64,000 bases of DNA from assembly GCA_019116445.1 (NCBI GenBank), contig DXBP01000019.1, positions 1 to 64,000 on the forward strand. Direction: 5' to 3'. The position numbers were made by a program, and so were the translations under genes. Of the stretch, positions 55,464 to 63,713 are shown piece by piece. Below the pieces are notes generated by a model, which worked only from the letters and a program-made list of their open reading frames with translations, was not told the origin of the DNA and searched no databases. Numbering within the stretch: position 1 is the stretch's first letter; each line of letters starts with the position of its first letter. Source of the stretch: Candidatus Gemmiger excrementigallinarum. Lineage in GTDB: Bacteria; Bacillota; Clostridia; Oscillospirales; Ruminococcaceae.

Positions 55464-56848
55464 TGGCAGCCCTCCTGCAGGGGCGTAGTGCCCAGTTGGC
55501 AGCGGCGCTCCATGGCGGCGCTGGTATTGCGGATAGAACTGCACGCCGGGCTGTGCCAGATGCGGTGCCAGGGCGTGCGCAGCAGATTGCCCAGCCCCGG
55601 ACCGGAAAGCCAGCTCTGGCAGGGCAGCACGGTGCCGTCAGGCCCCACCGCCATGTTGGAAAGGCAGGCGCCGCAGCTGGGAATCTGGGTAAAGCCCAGT
55701 TCCCGCAAGGTTTCTTCCGCCAGCCAGCCGGGGCTGGTGAAGTTGATCTCCATGCCGTGAGCAGCTGCATACTCCATGGCGGGGCGCAGCACCGCCACCA
55801 GTTCGTCGGGGGTCAGCCGTTCAGCGCGGCTGGCTTCGGTTTCGGCATTGCCGGCAGGAATCAGACCGCTGCAGGTCAGATACCGGATGCCCAGTTCATC
55901 GGCCAGCTGCACGGTGGAAAGATAGTCCCGGTTCAGGCTGCACAGCGGGGTGTTCAGGCTGACGTTCAGCCCGGCGGCCAGGGCGTTTTTGATGCCGCCC
56001 AGGGTATCGGTATAGCCGTCCACGCCTACCAGGGCATTGTGCACGGCAGCATCGGCGGAATAGAAGGTGATCTGCACCGCGTCCAGGCTGGCATTTTTCA
56101 GATCTTTGCACATGGCGCTGGTCAGCATACGGCCGTTGGTATTCAGCCGGGTCACAAACCATTGGGCAGCCTGCACCAGTTTGATCAGGTCATTGCGCAG
56201 CGTGGGTTCGCCGCCGGTAAAGGTCAGCTGGGGAATGCCTGCGCTGCGGCATTTTTCAATGACGGCCAGCCACTGGTCGGTATCCAGTTCCGGGGCAATG
56301 CCCAGCGGCTGATTGGCCGCATAGCAGTGCAGACATTTCTGGTTGCAGTGCCAGGCACCGTCCTTCATCATGGAACTGATCATCAGGTCCATGCGGTGAG
56401 GGGCGTTCATCCGGGGAGCATACTCGCCCAGATGCAGGGGCTGTACATGCAGCGGCGGAGTTTCACCCCGGGCTACTGCAAACAGACAATCCAGCATCAG
56501 CTGCAGGTCGGACTCGATCTGCAGCTCCGGTGTGCGTCGGTATACCTTGTGGGTGGCGGCCACAGCCTGTGCAGTCACGGCGGACCAGTCGGCCTGCGTC
56601 AGTTCCTTGCCGCTCTGGGGATGCAGCGCCTCGATCAGATTGGTCAGCAGGATGGCCCAGCTCACGTTGAGGGGCAGAATGTCCTGGCCGTTGAGAATGG
56701 CCACAAAAGGCGTTTCGCGGTCAGGTTTGTGGCAGGGGATCAGGTGGATGCGCACCACACCGGGGCCGTCGGGGTCCAGGGTCACATGCCGCACACGGGA
56801 AAGATGCCCGTGCAGAAAGGCGTGTTCCGCATAGGTCAGATATTTCAT
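55460..56848 (-). CDS. Radical SAM/SPASM peptide-maturase-like enzyme
   Basis: A 462-residue radical SAM enzyme. An N-terminal region (1-150) of unclear fold precedes the SAM cluster C168-x3-C172-x2-C175 (CNQKCLHC) and GGEPT (212-216). The C-terminal SPASM-like region has C392, C395, C410, C436, C450 and C461 for auxiliary iron-sulfur clusters. This architecture is typical of enzymes that modify ribosomal peptides or proteins (sactipeptide, ranthipeptide, anSME types). It is the first gene of an operon, coupled to the DUF2207 gene whose CACACA tail is the likely target. Confidence 0.9.
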   Translation of the reverse strand: MKYLTYAEHAFLHGHLSRVRHVTLDPDGPGVVRIHLIPCHKPDRETPFVAILNGQDILPLNVSWAILLTNLIEALHPQSGKELTQADWSAVTAQAVAATHKVYRRTPELQIESDLQLMLDCLFAVARGETPPLHVQPLHLGEYAPRMNAPHRMDLMISSMMKDGAWHCNQKCLHCYAANQPLGIAPELDTDQWLAVIEKCRSAGIPQLTFTGGEPTLRNDLIKLVQAAQWFVTRLNTNGRMLTSAMCKDLKNASLDAVQITFYSADAAVHNALVGVDGYTDTLGGIKNALAAGLNVSLNTPLCSLNRDYLSTVQLADELGIRYLTCSGLIPAGNAETEASRAERLTPDELVAVLRPAMEYAAAHGMEINFTSPGWLAEETLRELGFTQIPSCGACLSNMAVGPDGTVLPCQSWLSGPGLGNLLRTPWHRIWHSPACSSIRNTSAAMERRCQLGTTPLQEGCQ

Positions 56849-56893
56849 CGGGGATGATTCCTCCGCTTGTTACAGAATGGTTAAATTGTAAAA

Positions 56894-56922
56894 AGTATAT
56901 CATAAATGGCGCACAAATACAA
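56894..56922 (-). promoter_or_regulatory. Promoter of the radical SAM operon
   Basis: Minus strand: TTGTAT (56917-56922), 17 bp, TATACT (56894-56899), 46 bp before the start codon. Confidence 0.68.
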
Positions 56923-56957
56923 CTGCCGCAGCGGCTGCGCAGCGCTTTGTGCGGGCA

Positions 56958-56991
56958 TAAAAAGTGCCCGCCGGAATGTACCCGGCGGGCA
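56958..56991 (-). terminator. Terminator after yitT
   Basis: TGCCCGCCGG (56965-56974) pairs with CCGGCGGGCA (56982-56991); TTTTTA follows on the minus strand. Confidence 0.85.
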
Positions 56992-57006
56992 GCTGAAAAA
57001 GGCTGA

Positions 57007-57891
57007 TCAGATCGAGCGGAACCCCTTGCCGACGATCTCGCTGCTGTTGACGATGGTGATGAAAGCGTGGGGATCGCTGCGGCGCACGAAGCGGCGCAGA
57101 TGCTGGGCCTGGCTGCGGGTGAGCACGGTCATCAGCACCCACTTTTCCTCGTGGGAATAGGCACCCTCGGCCCGTTCCTCCGTGGCGGAGCGGTTGAGCT
57201 CCTTGACGATGAAATCCCGCACCGGGCCGGGGTTGGAGGTCACCACGGTGCAGACCTTGCGCAGGTTGATACTTTCAATGGCGCCGTCCACCACGGTGGT
57301 TTTCAGGATCATGCCCAGAATACAGTACAGCCCGGTGGCCGGCCCGTACAGATAGGCACCCACCAGCACGATGGCCAGGTCGCTGATGAGCAGCGCACGG
57401 CCGATCTCAAGGCTTGTGTATTTGTGCAGGATCATGGCCACAATGTCGGTGCCGCCGGTGGAGGCGCCGATGTTAAAGACGATGGCGCTGCCCACAGCGG
57501 GCAGGATAACGGCGTAGCAAAGCTCCAGAAAAACGTCGTTCGTCAGGGGCTTTGTCAGCGGCCAGATACTCTCGCAAAGGCTGACGAAAAAGGACAGCGC
57601 AAAAGAGGAGTAGATGGTCCAGCCCATGGACCGTACCCCCAGGAACGCGAAGCCCAGCAACACCAGGGCCGCGTTGACGACCCACATAAAGAAGCCAACG
57701 TTCCACTTCGGAAACAGGGTGGACAGAATGATGGACAGGCCCGATGTGCCGCCGAAAGCGAAATGGTTGGGGGTTTTGAACAGTGCAATGCCCAGAGCGG
57801 TGGCAATCAGTCCCGCATTGAGCAGCAGAAAAAATTTCGCATCCTCTACCAGGTTTTCCCGGGTAAGGTGTTTTTGCAAAAGATTCAGCAT
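57007..57891 (-). CDS. YitT family membrane protein
   Basis: A 294-residue protein with five to six N-terminal transmembrane helices (YitT/DUF161; GIALFKTPNHFAFGGTSGLS) and a C-terminal cytosolic DUF2179 domain (about 215-294). Widespread in Firmicutes, function not established; a transport role is often presumed. The start lies 39 bp after the prfC stop, in the same direction, so it is likely co-transcribed with prfC. A strong terminator follows. Confidence 0.9.
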   Translation of the reverse strand: MLNLLQKHLTRENLVEDAKFFLLLNAGLIATALGIALFKTPNHFAFGGTSGLSIILSTLFPKWNVGFFMWVVNAALVLLGFAFLGVRSMGWTIYSSFALSFFVSLCESIWPLTKPLTNDVFLELCYAVILPAVGSAIVFNIGASTGGTDIVAMILHKYTSLEIGRALLISDLAIVLVGAYLYGPATGLYCILGMILKTTVVDGAIESINLRKVCTVVTSNPGPVRDFIVKELNRSATEERAEGAYSHEEKWVLMTVLTRSQAQHLRRFVRRSDPHAFITIVNSSEIVGKGFRSI

Positions 57892-57929
57892 AAACAGTGT
57901 ATCTTCCTCACAAAACCGGCCGCAAGCCG

Positions 57930-59543
57930 TTAAAAGGTCAGGTTGCCGAACTCCGAAAGCTGCAGGCCCTCGTTATGCTGCTCGGCCCAGTTGATGCTCC
58001 AGGAACTGCCGAACAGCAGCAGATGGTTGCCCTTCAGGTCCTCGATGGGGCGGGTGTCGCTGGTCAGGTCCAGATGCTTGGGGTCCAGTTCGTCGGGGTC
58101 GTTCAGAATCCAGCGCAGATGTTCGTAGGGCAGCTGCTGCATACGAATGTCCACGTTGTACTCGTTTTTCAGGCGGTATTCCAGCACTTCCAGCTGCAGT
58201 ACGCCCACGACGCCCACAATGACTTCCTCCATGCCGGAACCCAGATCCCGGAAGATCTGGATGGCGCCCTCCTGGGCGATCTGTTCCATGCCCTTGACGA
58301 ACTGCTTGCGCTTCATGGTATCCACCTGGGTCACCCGGGCAAAATGCTCGGGGGCAAAGGTGGGGATGCCCGCAAACTGCACATGAGGTTTGCCGGTGCA
58401 CAGGGTATCACCGATGGAGAAGATGCCCGGGTCAAACAGGCCGATGATATCGCCCGCGTAGGCTTCGCTGACGATGGCACGGTCGTCGGCCATCAGGCTG
58501 GTGCCGGTGGCCAGTTTGATGTTTTTGCCCTCCTGCACATGGAAGGCTTCCATGCCGCGCTCAAACTTGCCCGAGCAGATGCGCAGGAAAGCAATGCGGT
58601 CGCGGTGGTTCTTGTTCATGTTGGCCTGGATCTTGAAGATGAAGCCGGAGAAATTCTCGCTGCAGGGGTCCACCACATCGCCGGAAACCGAATCCTTGCG
58701 GGGCAGCGGGGTGGGGGTCAGGCGCAGGAACTCTTTCAGGAAGGGCTCCACGCCGAAGTTGGTCAGCGCCGAACCGAAGAACACCGGCGACAGAGTACCG
58801 TGGTGCACAGCATCCAGGTCAAACTCCTCGGCGGCGCCGTCCAGCAGTTCAATGTCCTCGGCCAGTTTCTGGTGGTTCTCAGCACCGATGAGCTCGTCCA
58901 GCTTGGCATCGCCCAGTTCGGCCTCGATCTCGTCCACCATCTTCACGCCGTTGGCGCGGCCGTCGCCCTCGAAAGCCAGCACCCGGCGGGCATTGCGGTC
59001 AAACACGCCCTTGAAGCCCTTGCCGCAGCCGATGGGCCAGTTCATGGGGTAGGTCTTGATGCCCAGGATCTCCTCGATGTTTTCCATCAGCTCAAAGGGA
59101 TCGCGGGCTTCGCGGTCCATTTTGTTGATGAAGGTGAAGATGGGGATATGGCGCAGGGTGCAGACCTTGAACAGCTTGATGGTCTGGGCCTCCACGCCCT
59201 TGGCGGCGTCGATGACCATGACGGCGGAATCCGCCGCCATCAGGGTGCGGTAGGTATCCTCGCTGAAGTCCTGGTGACCGGGGGTGTCCAGAATGTTGAT
59301 GCATTTGCCCTGGTAGTTGAACTGCAGCACCGAAGAAGTAACGGAAATACCACGCTGCTTCTCAATGTCCATCCAGTCGGACACGGCGTGTTTGGCGCTC
59401 TGCTTGCCTTTGACCGAACCGGCCGTCTGGATGGCGCCCCCGTACAAAAGCAGCTTTTCGGTCAGGGTGGTTTTACCGGCGTCGGGATGCGAGATGATCG
59501 CAAAAGTACGCCGGCTCTCGATTTGTTCGCGCAATGATGGCAT
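57930..59543 (-). CDS. prfC: Peptide chain release factor 3
   Basis: A 537-residue GTPase that removes RF1/RF2 from the ribosome after termination. G1 is SHPDAGKTTLTEK, G3 DTPGHQDFSEDTYRTL and G4 NKMDREARDP; the C-terminal two domains have the RF3 pattern (GVVGVLQLEVLEYRLKNEY, 19). Length matches RF3 exactly and excludes EF-G. Its promoter shares a TTGCAA -35 with the divergent oxidoreductase gene. No strong Shine-Dalgarno beyond AAGGAG, seen 10 nt upstream as the complement of CTCCTT. Confidence 0.95.
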   Translation of the reverse strand: MPSLREQIESRRTFAIISHPDAGKTTLTEKLLLYGGAIQTAGSVKGKQSAKHAVSDWMDIEKQRGISVTSSVLQFNYQGKCINILDTPGHQDFSEDTYRTLMAADSAVMVIDAAKGVEAQTIKLFKVCTLRHIPIFTFINKMDREARDPFELMENIEEILGIKTYPMNWPIGCGKGFKGVFDRNARRVLAFEGDGRANGVKMVDEIEAELGDAKLDELIGAENHQKLAEDIELLDGAAEEFDLDAVHHGTLSPVFFGSALTNFGVEPFLKEFLRLTPTPLPRKDSVSGDVVDPCSENFSGFIFKIQANMNKNHRDRIAFLRICSGKFERGMEAFHVQEGKNIKLATGTSLMADDRAIVSEAYAGDIIGLFDPGIFSIGDTLCTGKPHVQFAGIPTFAPEHFARVTQVDTMKRKQFVKGMEQIAQEGAIQIFRDLGSGMEEVIVGVVGVLQLEVLEYRLKNEYNVDIRMQQLPYEHLRWILNDPDELDPKHLDLTSDTRPIEDLKGNHLLLFGSSWSINWAEQHNEGLQLSEFGNLTF

Positions 59544-59640
59544 GAAAACTGACTCCTTATTTCTTTACATACATGTGACGGATGTTCCATTTCTTGGATG
59601 TCACATCGGGGCACACTCCTCTATCATACTAACGTACCCT

Positions 59641-59692
59641 ATCATACATGGTTTTTGGCGGAATTGCAACGGGAAATTTCGCGTGGTATAAT
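59641..59692. promoter_or_regulatory. Divergent promoter pair sharing one palindromic TTGCAA -35 element
   Basis: TTGCAA at 59664-59669. Plus strand: 17 bp to a perfect TATAAT (59687-59692), for the oxidoreductase gene. Minus strand: 17 bp to TATGAT (plus-strand ATCATA, 59641-59646), for prfC. Confidence 0.75.
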
Positions 59693-59728
59693 CAAACCGA
59701 CATCCGTATTCCACAAGGAGGGACGTAT

Positions 59729-60709
59729 ATGCAACCGTTGCAACTGGCTGTTCTGTCCACCAGCCGTATTGTGGACGAATTTTTGCAGCATCTGTCCGAA
59801 ATGCCGGAAATCTCGGTGCAGGCGCTGTGCTGCCGACCTCAAAGCGGCGACAAGGCCCGCGCCTGGGCCGTACAGTACGGCATCCCGGCGGTGTATACCG
59901 ACGAGGATGCCTGCTACCGGGCCGGCGGGTTTGATGCGGTCTATATCGGCACCGCCAACCACCTGCACTACAGCGCCGCCAGGCGGGCGCTGGCGGCAGG
60001 GTACCACGTCATCCTCGAAAAGCCCTTTACCGGCACCGCCGCCGAAGCCCGGGAACTCTATGCCCTGGCGGATGAAAAAGGCGTCATGCTGCTGGAAGCT
60101 ATCACGGTGTACTATCTGCCGCAGTTTGCCTTTTTGCAGCAGGAACTGGCCAAAATCGGCCCGGTACGCGGCGCCATGGCCAGCTTCTGCGCCCGCAGCC
60201 GCCGGTATGACGATTTTGTCAAAGGCATCTGGAATACCACCTTTGACCCGGCCTGCCAGGGCGGAGCCCTCAACGATATGAATGTGTATAACCTGCATCT
60301 GCTGGCTGGCCTGCTGGGCACCCCCCAGCGGGCCGAGTACCGCGCCACCCGGGCGGACAACGGCATCGACACAGCGGGAATGGCCCTGCTGGATTACGGC
60401 GATTTCACCGCCGCGGGGCTGGCAGCCAAGGACAGCGAAGGCGTCAACGGCCTGGTGCTGCAGGGCACCGGCGGGCATCTTGTGGTGGAGGGCGGTACCA
60501 ACGCGCTGCCCACGGTGTACAGTGTGCAGGGCAATACCCGCGGCGGCGGGGCCCGAACCGACGGCCCGGTGGCCGACCGGTTCCGCATGGCCTACGAGTT
60601 TGCAGCCTTTGCCCGCATGATTCAGCAGCATGATACCGAAGCCGAAAAAGAAGCCCGTGCCCGCACACTGGCCGTGATGGAACTGCTGGAAGCACTGCAT
60701 GGCTGCTGA
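59729..60709 (+). CDS. Gfo/Idh/MocA family NAD(P)-dependent oxidoreductase
   Basis: A 326-residue oxidoreductase. The N-terminal Rossmann fold lacks the fully canonical GxGxxG (VLSTSRIVDEF) but has YIGTANHLHYSAARRAL and the signature EKPFTGTAAEA; the C-terminal half is the family's alpha/beta domain. Members oxidise sugar hydroxyls or related compounds; substrate unknown. ATG 59729 follows AAGGAGGG; the longer frame from 59648 would overlap the promoter. Confidence 0.88.
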   Translation: MQPLQLAVLSTSRIVDEFLQHLSEMPEISVQALCCRPQSGDKARAWAVQYGIPAVYTDEDACYRAGGFDAVYIGTANHLHYSAARRALAAGYHVILEKPFTGTAAEARELYALADEKGVMLLEAITVYYLPQFAFLQQELAKIGPVRGAMASFCARSRRYDDFVKGIWNTTFDPACQGGALNDMNVYNLHLLAGLLGTPQRAEYRATRADNGIDTAGMALLDYGDFTAAGLAAKDSEGVNGLVLQGTGGHLVVEGGTNALPTVYSVQGNTRGGGARTDGPVADRFRMAYEFAAFARMIQQHDTEAEKEARARTLAVMELLEALHGC

Positions 60710-60724
60710 TTTCGCTGCACGGTA

Positions 60725-60793
60725 TGTATAAATCTTCCCCGTCCGTCCCACACTAGAGGCATACACAAAATTTGCCGTAAAGGACGGGGAAAG
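60725..60793 (+). promoter_or_regulatory. Leader of the M23 gene: RBS-sequestering inverted repeat, possible sporulation-type promoter
   Basis: CTTCCCCGTCC (60734-60744) is complementary to GGACGGGGAAAG (60782-60793), which contains the RBS and abuts the ATG. Alternatively GTATA (60726-60730) and CACACTA (60749-60755), 18 bp apart, resemble sigma-F/G-type elements. If that promoter is used the left arm is not transcribed, so the two readings exclude each other. Confidence 0.35.
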
Positions 60794-61522
60794 ATGAACC
60801 ATATCAAATCGTTTTTTAAGGAGAAAGGCCTCTACCTGTTCTGTCTGGCGCTGGTGTTTGCCGCTACGGCGGCGGGCATTCTGGCGCTGCGCAGCGTCGT
60901 GAACAATATGTCGGAGCTCACGCAGCTCCGCAAAGATGCGTTGCAGGAGGACAGCACATGGACGCAGCCCGATACCACCGTAAACAATCCGGCCAGCGAT
61001 GTGCCCAAACCCACTACGGAACCCTCGGCCGTGCCCTCTGCTTCGCCCTCCTTGTCTGGGGCGCAGTCGGAGTCTGCTGCTGCATCCGCCGGACCTGCCG
61101 CCACTGCCGCGCCGTCCGCGCAGCCTGCGGCCTCCTCGGCCTTCTGGCAGGCGGAACCCATCGTTGAGTTCAGCGGCGAGGAACTGGTCTACAGCGAAAC
61201 ACTGGGCGACTGGCGCACCCACAACGGTGCCGATTATGCGGCCAAGGCAGGGGCGGAAGTAAGCCCGGTCTGCGGCGGCACGGTGACGGCTGTTACCGAG
61301 GATGGTCTGTGGGGCACTGTGGTGGAGATCACCGACCAGAACGAGGTGCTTTGGCGCTACTGCGGCCTGACCGAGGCGGTTGTCAGCCCCGGGGAGGGTG
61401 TGACCACGGCCACCACCCTGGGCAAGGTGGGCAGCATCCCGGCCGAGAGCAAGACGGCTTCCCACATCCACCTGGAGTGTCTGAAAAAGGATGCCTACCA
61501 GGACCCCGAAAGTATGAAATAA
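60794..61522 (+). CDS. SpoIIQ-like M23 metallopeptidase-domain protein
   Basis: A 242-residue membrane-anchored protein: cytosolic N-terminus, one transmembrane helix (about 12-33), a Ser/Pro/Ala/Thr-rich linker (about 55-115) and an M23/LytM domain. Zinc ligands appear complete: H-x3-D in RTHNGADYAA and HxH in SHIHLEC. Single helix plus M23 fits SpoIIQ, which acts at the forespore-mother cell channel, or a vegetative wall hydrolase. The adjacent sporulation-like promoter elements are suggestive only. A terminator follows directly. Confidence 0.8.
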   Translation: MNHIKSFFKEKGLYLFCLALVFAATAAGILALRSVVNNMSELTQLRKDALQEDSTWTQPDTTVNNPASDVPKPTTEPSAVPSASPSLSGAQSESAAASAGPAATAAPSAQPAASSAFWQAEPIVEFSGEELVYSETLGDWRTHNGADYAAKAGAEVSPVCGGTVTAVTEDGLWGTVVEITDQNEVLWRYCGLTEAVVSPGEGVTTATTLGKVGSIPAESKTASHIHLECLKKDAYQDPESMK

Positions 61523-61557
61523 AAAAACTCCCTCCGCTCCATCGGGCGGGGGGAGTT
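61521..61557. terminator. Bidirectional terminator
   Basis: AACTCCCTCCGC pairs with GCGGGGGGAGTT. Seven T follow on the minus strand, ending the metal-efflux operon; on the plus strand it ends the M23 gene. Confidence 0.8.
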
Positions 61558-61561
61558 GTAT

Positions 61562-63427
61562 TTACTGGCAGGATTTCACGTTCAGCATCCGGGTGGCATT
61601 GAGTACGGCCAGCACCATCACGCCCACATCGGCAAAGACGGCCCACCACATATTGGCCACGCCTACGGCACTCAGGAACAGGCACAGGAACTTCACGCCC
61701 AGGGCGAATACAATGTTCTGGTACACGATGGCCATGCACTTGCGGGCAATGCGCATGGCAAGGCCGATCTTGGCCGGATCGTCGTCCATCAGCACCACGT
61801 CGGCGGCTTCAATGGCGGCATCGCTGCCCAGGGCACCCATGGCAATGCCGATGTCGGCGCGCATCAGTACCGGCGCATCGTTGATGCCGTCGCCTGCGAA
61901 TACCAGCATCTTGTCGGCGGGCTTGTGCTCCAGCAGCGTTTCCACCTGGTGCACCTTGTCGGCGGGCAGCAGCCCGGCGTGCACTTCGTCGATGCCCAGT
62001 TCCCGGGCTACCTTGTCAGCCACGGCGGGGCTGTCACCGGTCAGCATAACGGTGCGTACACCCTGGCGGTGCAGGTCCTGCATGGCGGCTGCGGCGGTGG
62101 GCTTTTCTTCGTCGGAAATCAGGATGGACCCCAGGAACTGTCCGTCCCGGGCTACATAGACAATGCTGCCGGCACCGTCATCCGGTGTGTAGCGGATTCC
62201 GTTGGCTTCCATCAGCCGGGCGTTGCCGGCCAGGACTGCCTTGCCATCCACCAGGGTACGCACACCCTGCCCGGCGATCTCCTGGGCGTCGGCAGCCCGA
62301 CGGGCATCGGCGTCAGGGCAGGCATCCCGCAGGCTTTTGCTGATGGGATGGCTGGAAAAACGCTCCGCCAGGGCGGCGGTTTCCAGCAGTTCGGTTTCGG
62401 ACACCCCGGCGGCCGGCGTGACGCGGGTCACGGCAAAAACGCCTTTGGTCAGGGTGCCGGTTTTGTCGAAGGCAGCCACCCCGGTATGGGACAGCGCTTC
62501 CAGATAGTTGCCGCCCTTGACCAGGATGCCGCAGCGCGACGCACCGCCGATGCCGCCGAAGAAGGTCAGGGGAATGGAGATGACCAGTGCGCAGGGGCAG
62601 CTGATGACCAGGAAGGTCAGGGCACGCAGCACCCAGACGGTCCACCCGCCGCCCAGCACCAGCGGGGGCAGCACAGCTAATACCAGGGCTGCCAGGCAAA
62701 CGGCGGGGGTGTACCAGCGGGCAAATTTGGTGATGAAGTTTTCCACCTTGGCTTTTTTCAGGCTGGAATTTTCCACCAGGTCCAGGATCTTCGCCACGGT
62801 GGATTCATCGTAGGCTTTGGTGGTGGTAATGCGCAGCAGCCCGTCGTCATTCACACAGCCGCTGATCACATCATCCCCGGGACGCACGGTGCGGGGGCGG
62901 CTTTCGCCGGTGAGGGCGGCGGTGTTCAGCGTGCTCTCGCCGCTCAGCACCCTACCATCGATGGGAACTTTCTCTCCCGGACGCACCACAATGACCGAAC
63001 CCACGGCCACTTCATCGGGGTCCACCACCGTAACGCTGCCGTCGGCCTGCTCCAGGTTGGCGCTGTCGGGACGAATGTCCATCAGCTCGCTGATACTGCG
63101 GCGGCTTTTGCCCACGGCATAGCTCTGGAACAGTTCGCCAATTTGGTAGAACAGCATAACGGCCACGCCTTCGGCATATTCGCCGCAGCCCATGGCGCCC
63201 ACGGTGGCTACTGCCATCAGGAAGTTCTCATCAAAGACTTCCCCGCCTTTGATGCCCAGCACTGCTTTGCACAGTACATCGTAACCGATCACCAGATAGG
63301 GCACCAGCCACACGATCAGCTGCCCGTACCACGGCAGGGCGAGAAAATGCAGCGCCACAGCGGCGCACAAAGTCAGTGCCGCGGCCAGAAGAATACGCCG
63401 CAGCATCTTTTTCTGTTTTTTTGTCAT
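61562..63427 (-). CDS. Zn/Cd/Pb-type P1B ATPase without an attached HMA domain
   Basis: A 621-residue heavy-metal efflux pump. The transmembrane metal site CPC is at 277-279 (SCPCALV), phospho-Asp321 in DKTGTLTKG, the actuator loop LTGESRP at 172-178 and GDGINDAP near the end. CPC with this helix order fits Zn2+/Cd2+/Pb2+ export (CadA/ZntA group). The usual N-terminal HMA domain is absent; instead a separate HMA protein is encoded just upstream in the operon, behind an ArsR repressor. Confidence 0.93.
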   Translation of the reverse strand: MTKKQKKMLRRILLAAALTLCAAVALHFLALPWYGQLIVWLVPYLVIGYDVLCKAVLGIKGGEVFDENFLMAVATVGAMGCGEYAEGVAVMLFYQIGELFQSYAVGKSRRSISELMDIRPDSANLEQADGSVTVVDPDEVAVGSVIVVRPGEKVPIDGRVLSGESTLNTAALTGESRPRTVRPGDDVISGCVNDDGLLRITTTKAYDESTVAKILDLVENSSLKKAKVENFITKFARWYTPAVCLAALVLAVLPPLVLGGGWTVWVLRALTFLVISCPCALVISIPLTFFGGIGGASRCGILVKGGNYLEALSHTGVAAFDKTGTLTKGVFAVTRVTPAAGVSETELLETAALAERFSSHPISKSLRDACPDADARRAADAQEIAGQGVRTLVDGKAVLAGNARLMEANGIRYTPDDGAGSIVYVARDGQFLGSILISDEEKPTAAAAMQDLHRQGVRTVMLTGDSPAVADKVARELGIDEVHAGLLPADKVHQVETLLEHKPADKMLVFAGDGINDAPVLMRADIGIAMGALGSDAAIEAADVVLMDDDPAKIGLAMRIARKCMAIVYQNIVFALGVKFLCLFLSAVGVANMWWAVFADVGVMVLAVLNATRMLNVKSCQ

Positions 63428-63463
63428 GGAAAGATGCCTCCGTCCGGCAGGGCAGCGCCTGCG

Positions 63464-63679
63464 TTACAGTTCAATCTCAAAGTCCGGCTCAATCTTTTTG
63501 GCGGTCCGCACAGCCTGCTGCAGAATCTCGTCAAAACGGGCGTCATCGGCCACCAACAGCATCTTCTGGGTCATAAAGCTGACGCTGGCGTCCTCCACAC
63601 CGGGCAGTGCCTTGACGGCGGTTTCGATTTTGGCGGCGCAATTGGCGCAATCCACTTCGATCTTGAATTTCTTTTGCAT
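63464..63679 (-). CDS. Stand-alone HMA-domain metal-binding protein
   Basis: A 71-residue ferredoxin-like HMA protein. The metal motif is DCANCAAKIE (C-x2-C, with the usual GMTC start changed to VDC), followed by LPGVEDASVSF. It probably delivers or senses the metal for the P-type ATPase, whose own HMA domain is missing. ATG 63679 follows AGAGG; the frame extends 66 bp further into the ArsR gene but without an RBS. Confidence 0.9.
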   Translation of the reverse strand: MQKKFKIEVDCANCAAKIETAVKALPGVEDASVSFMTQKMLLVADDARFDEILQQAVRTAKKIEPDFEIEL

Positions 63680-63713
63680 ACTATAAAACCTCTTTTCTAA
63701 AAAATCAGGCGGG

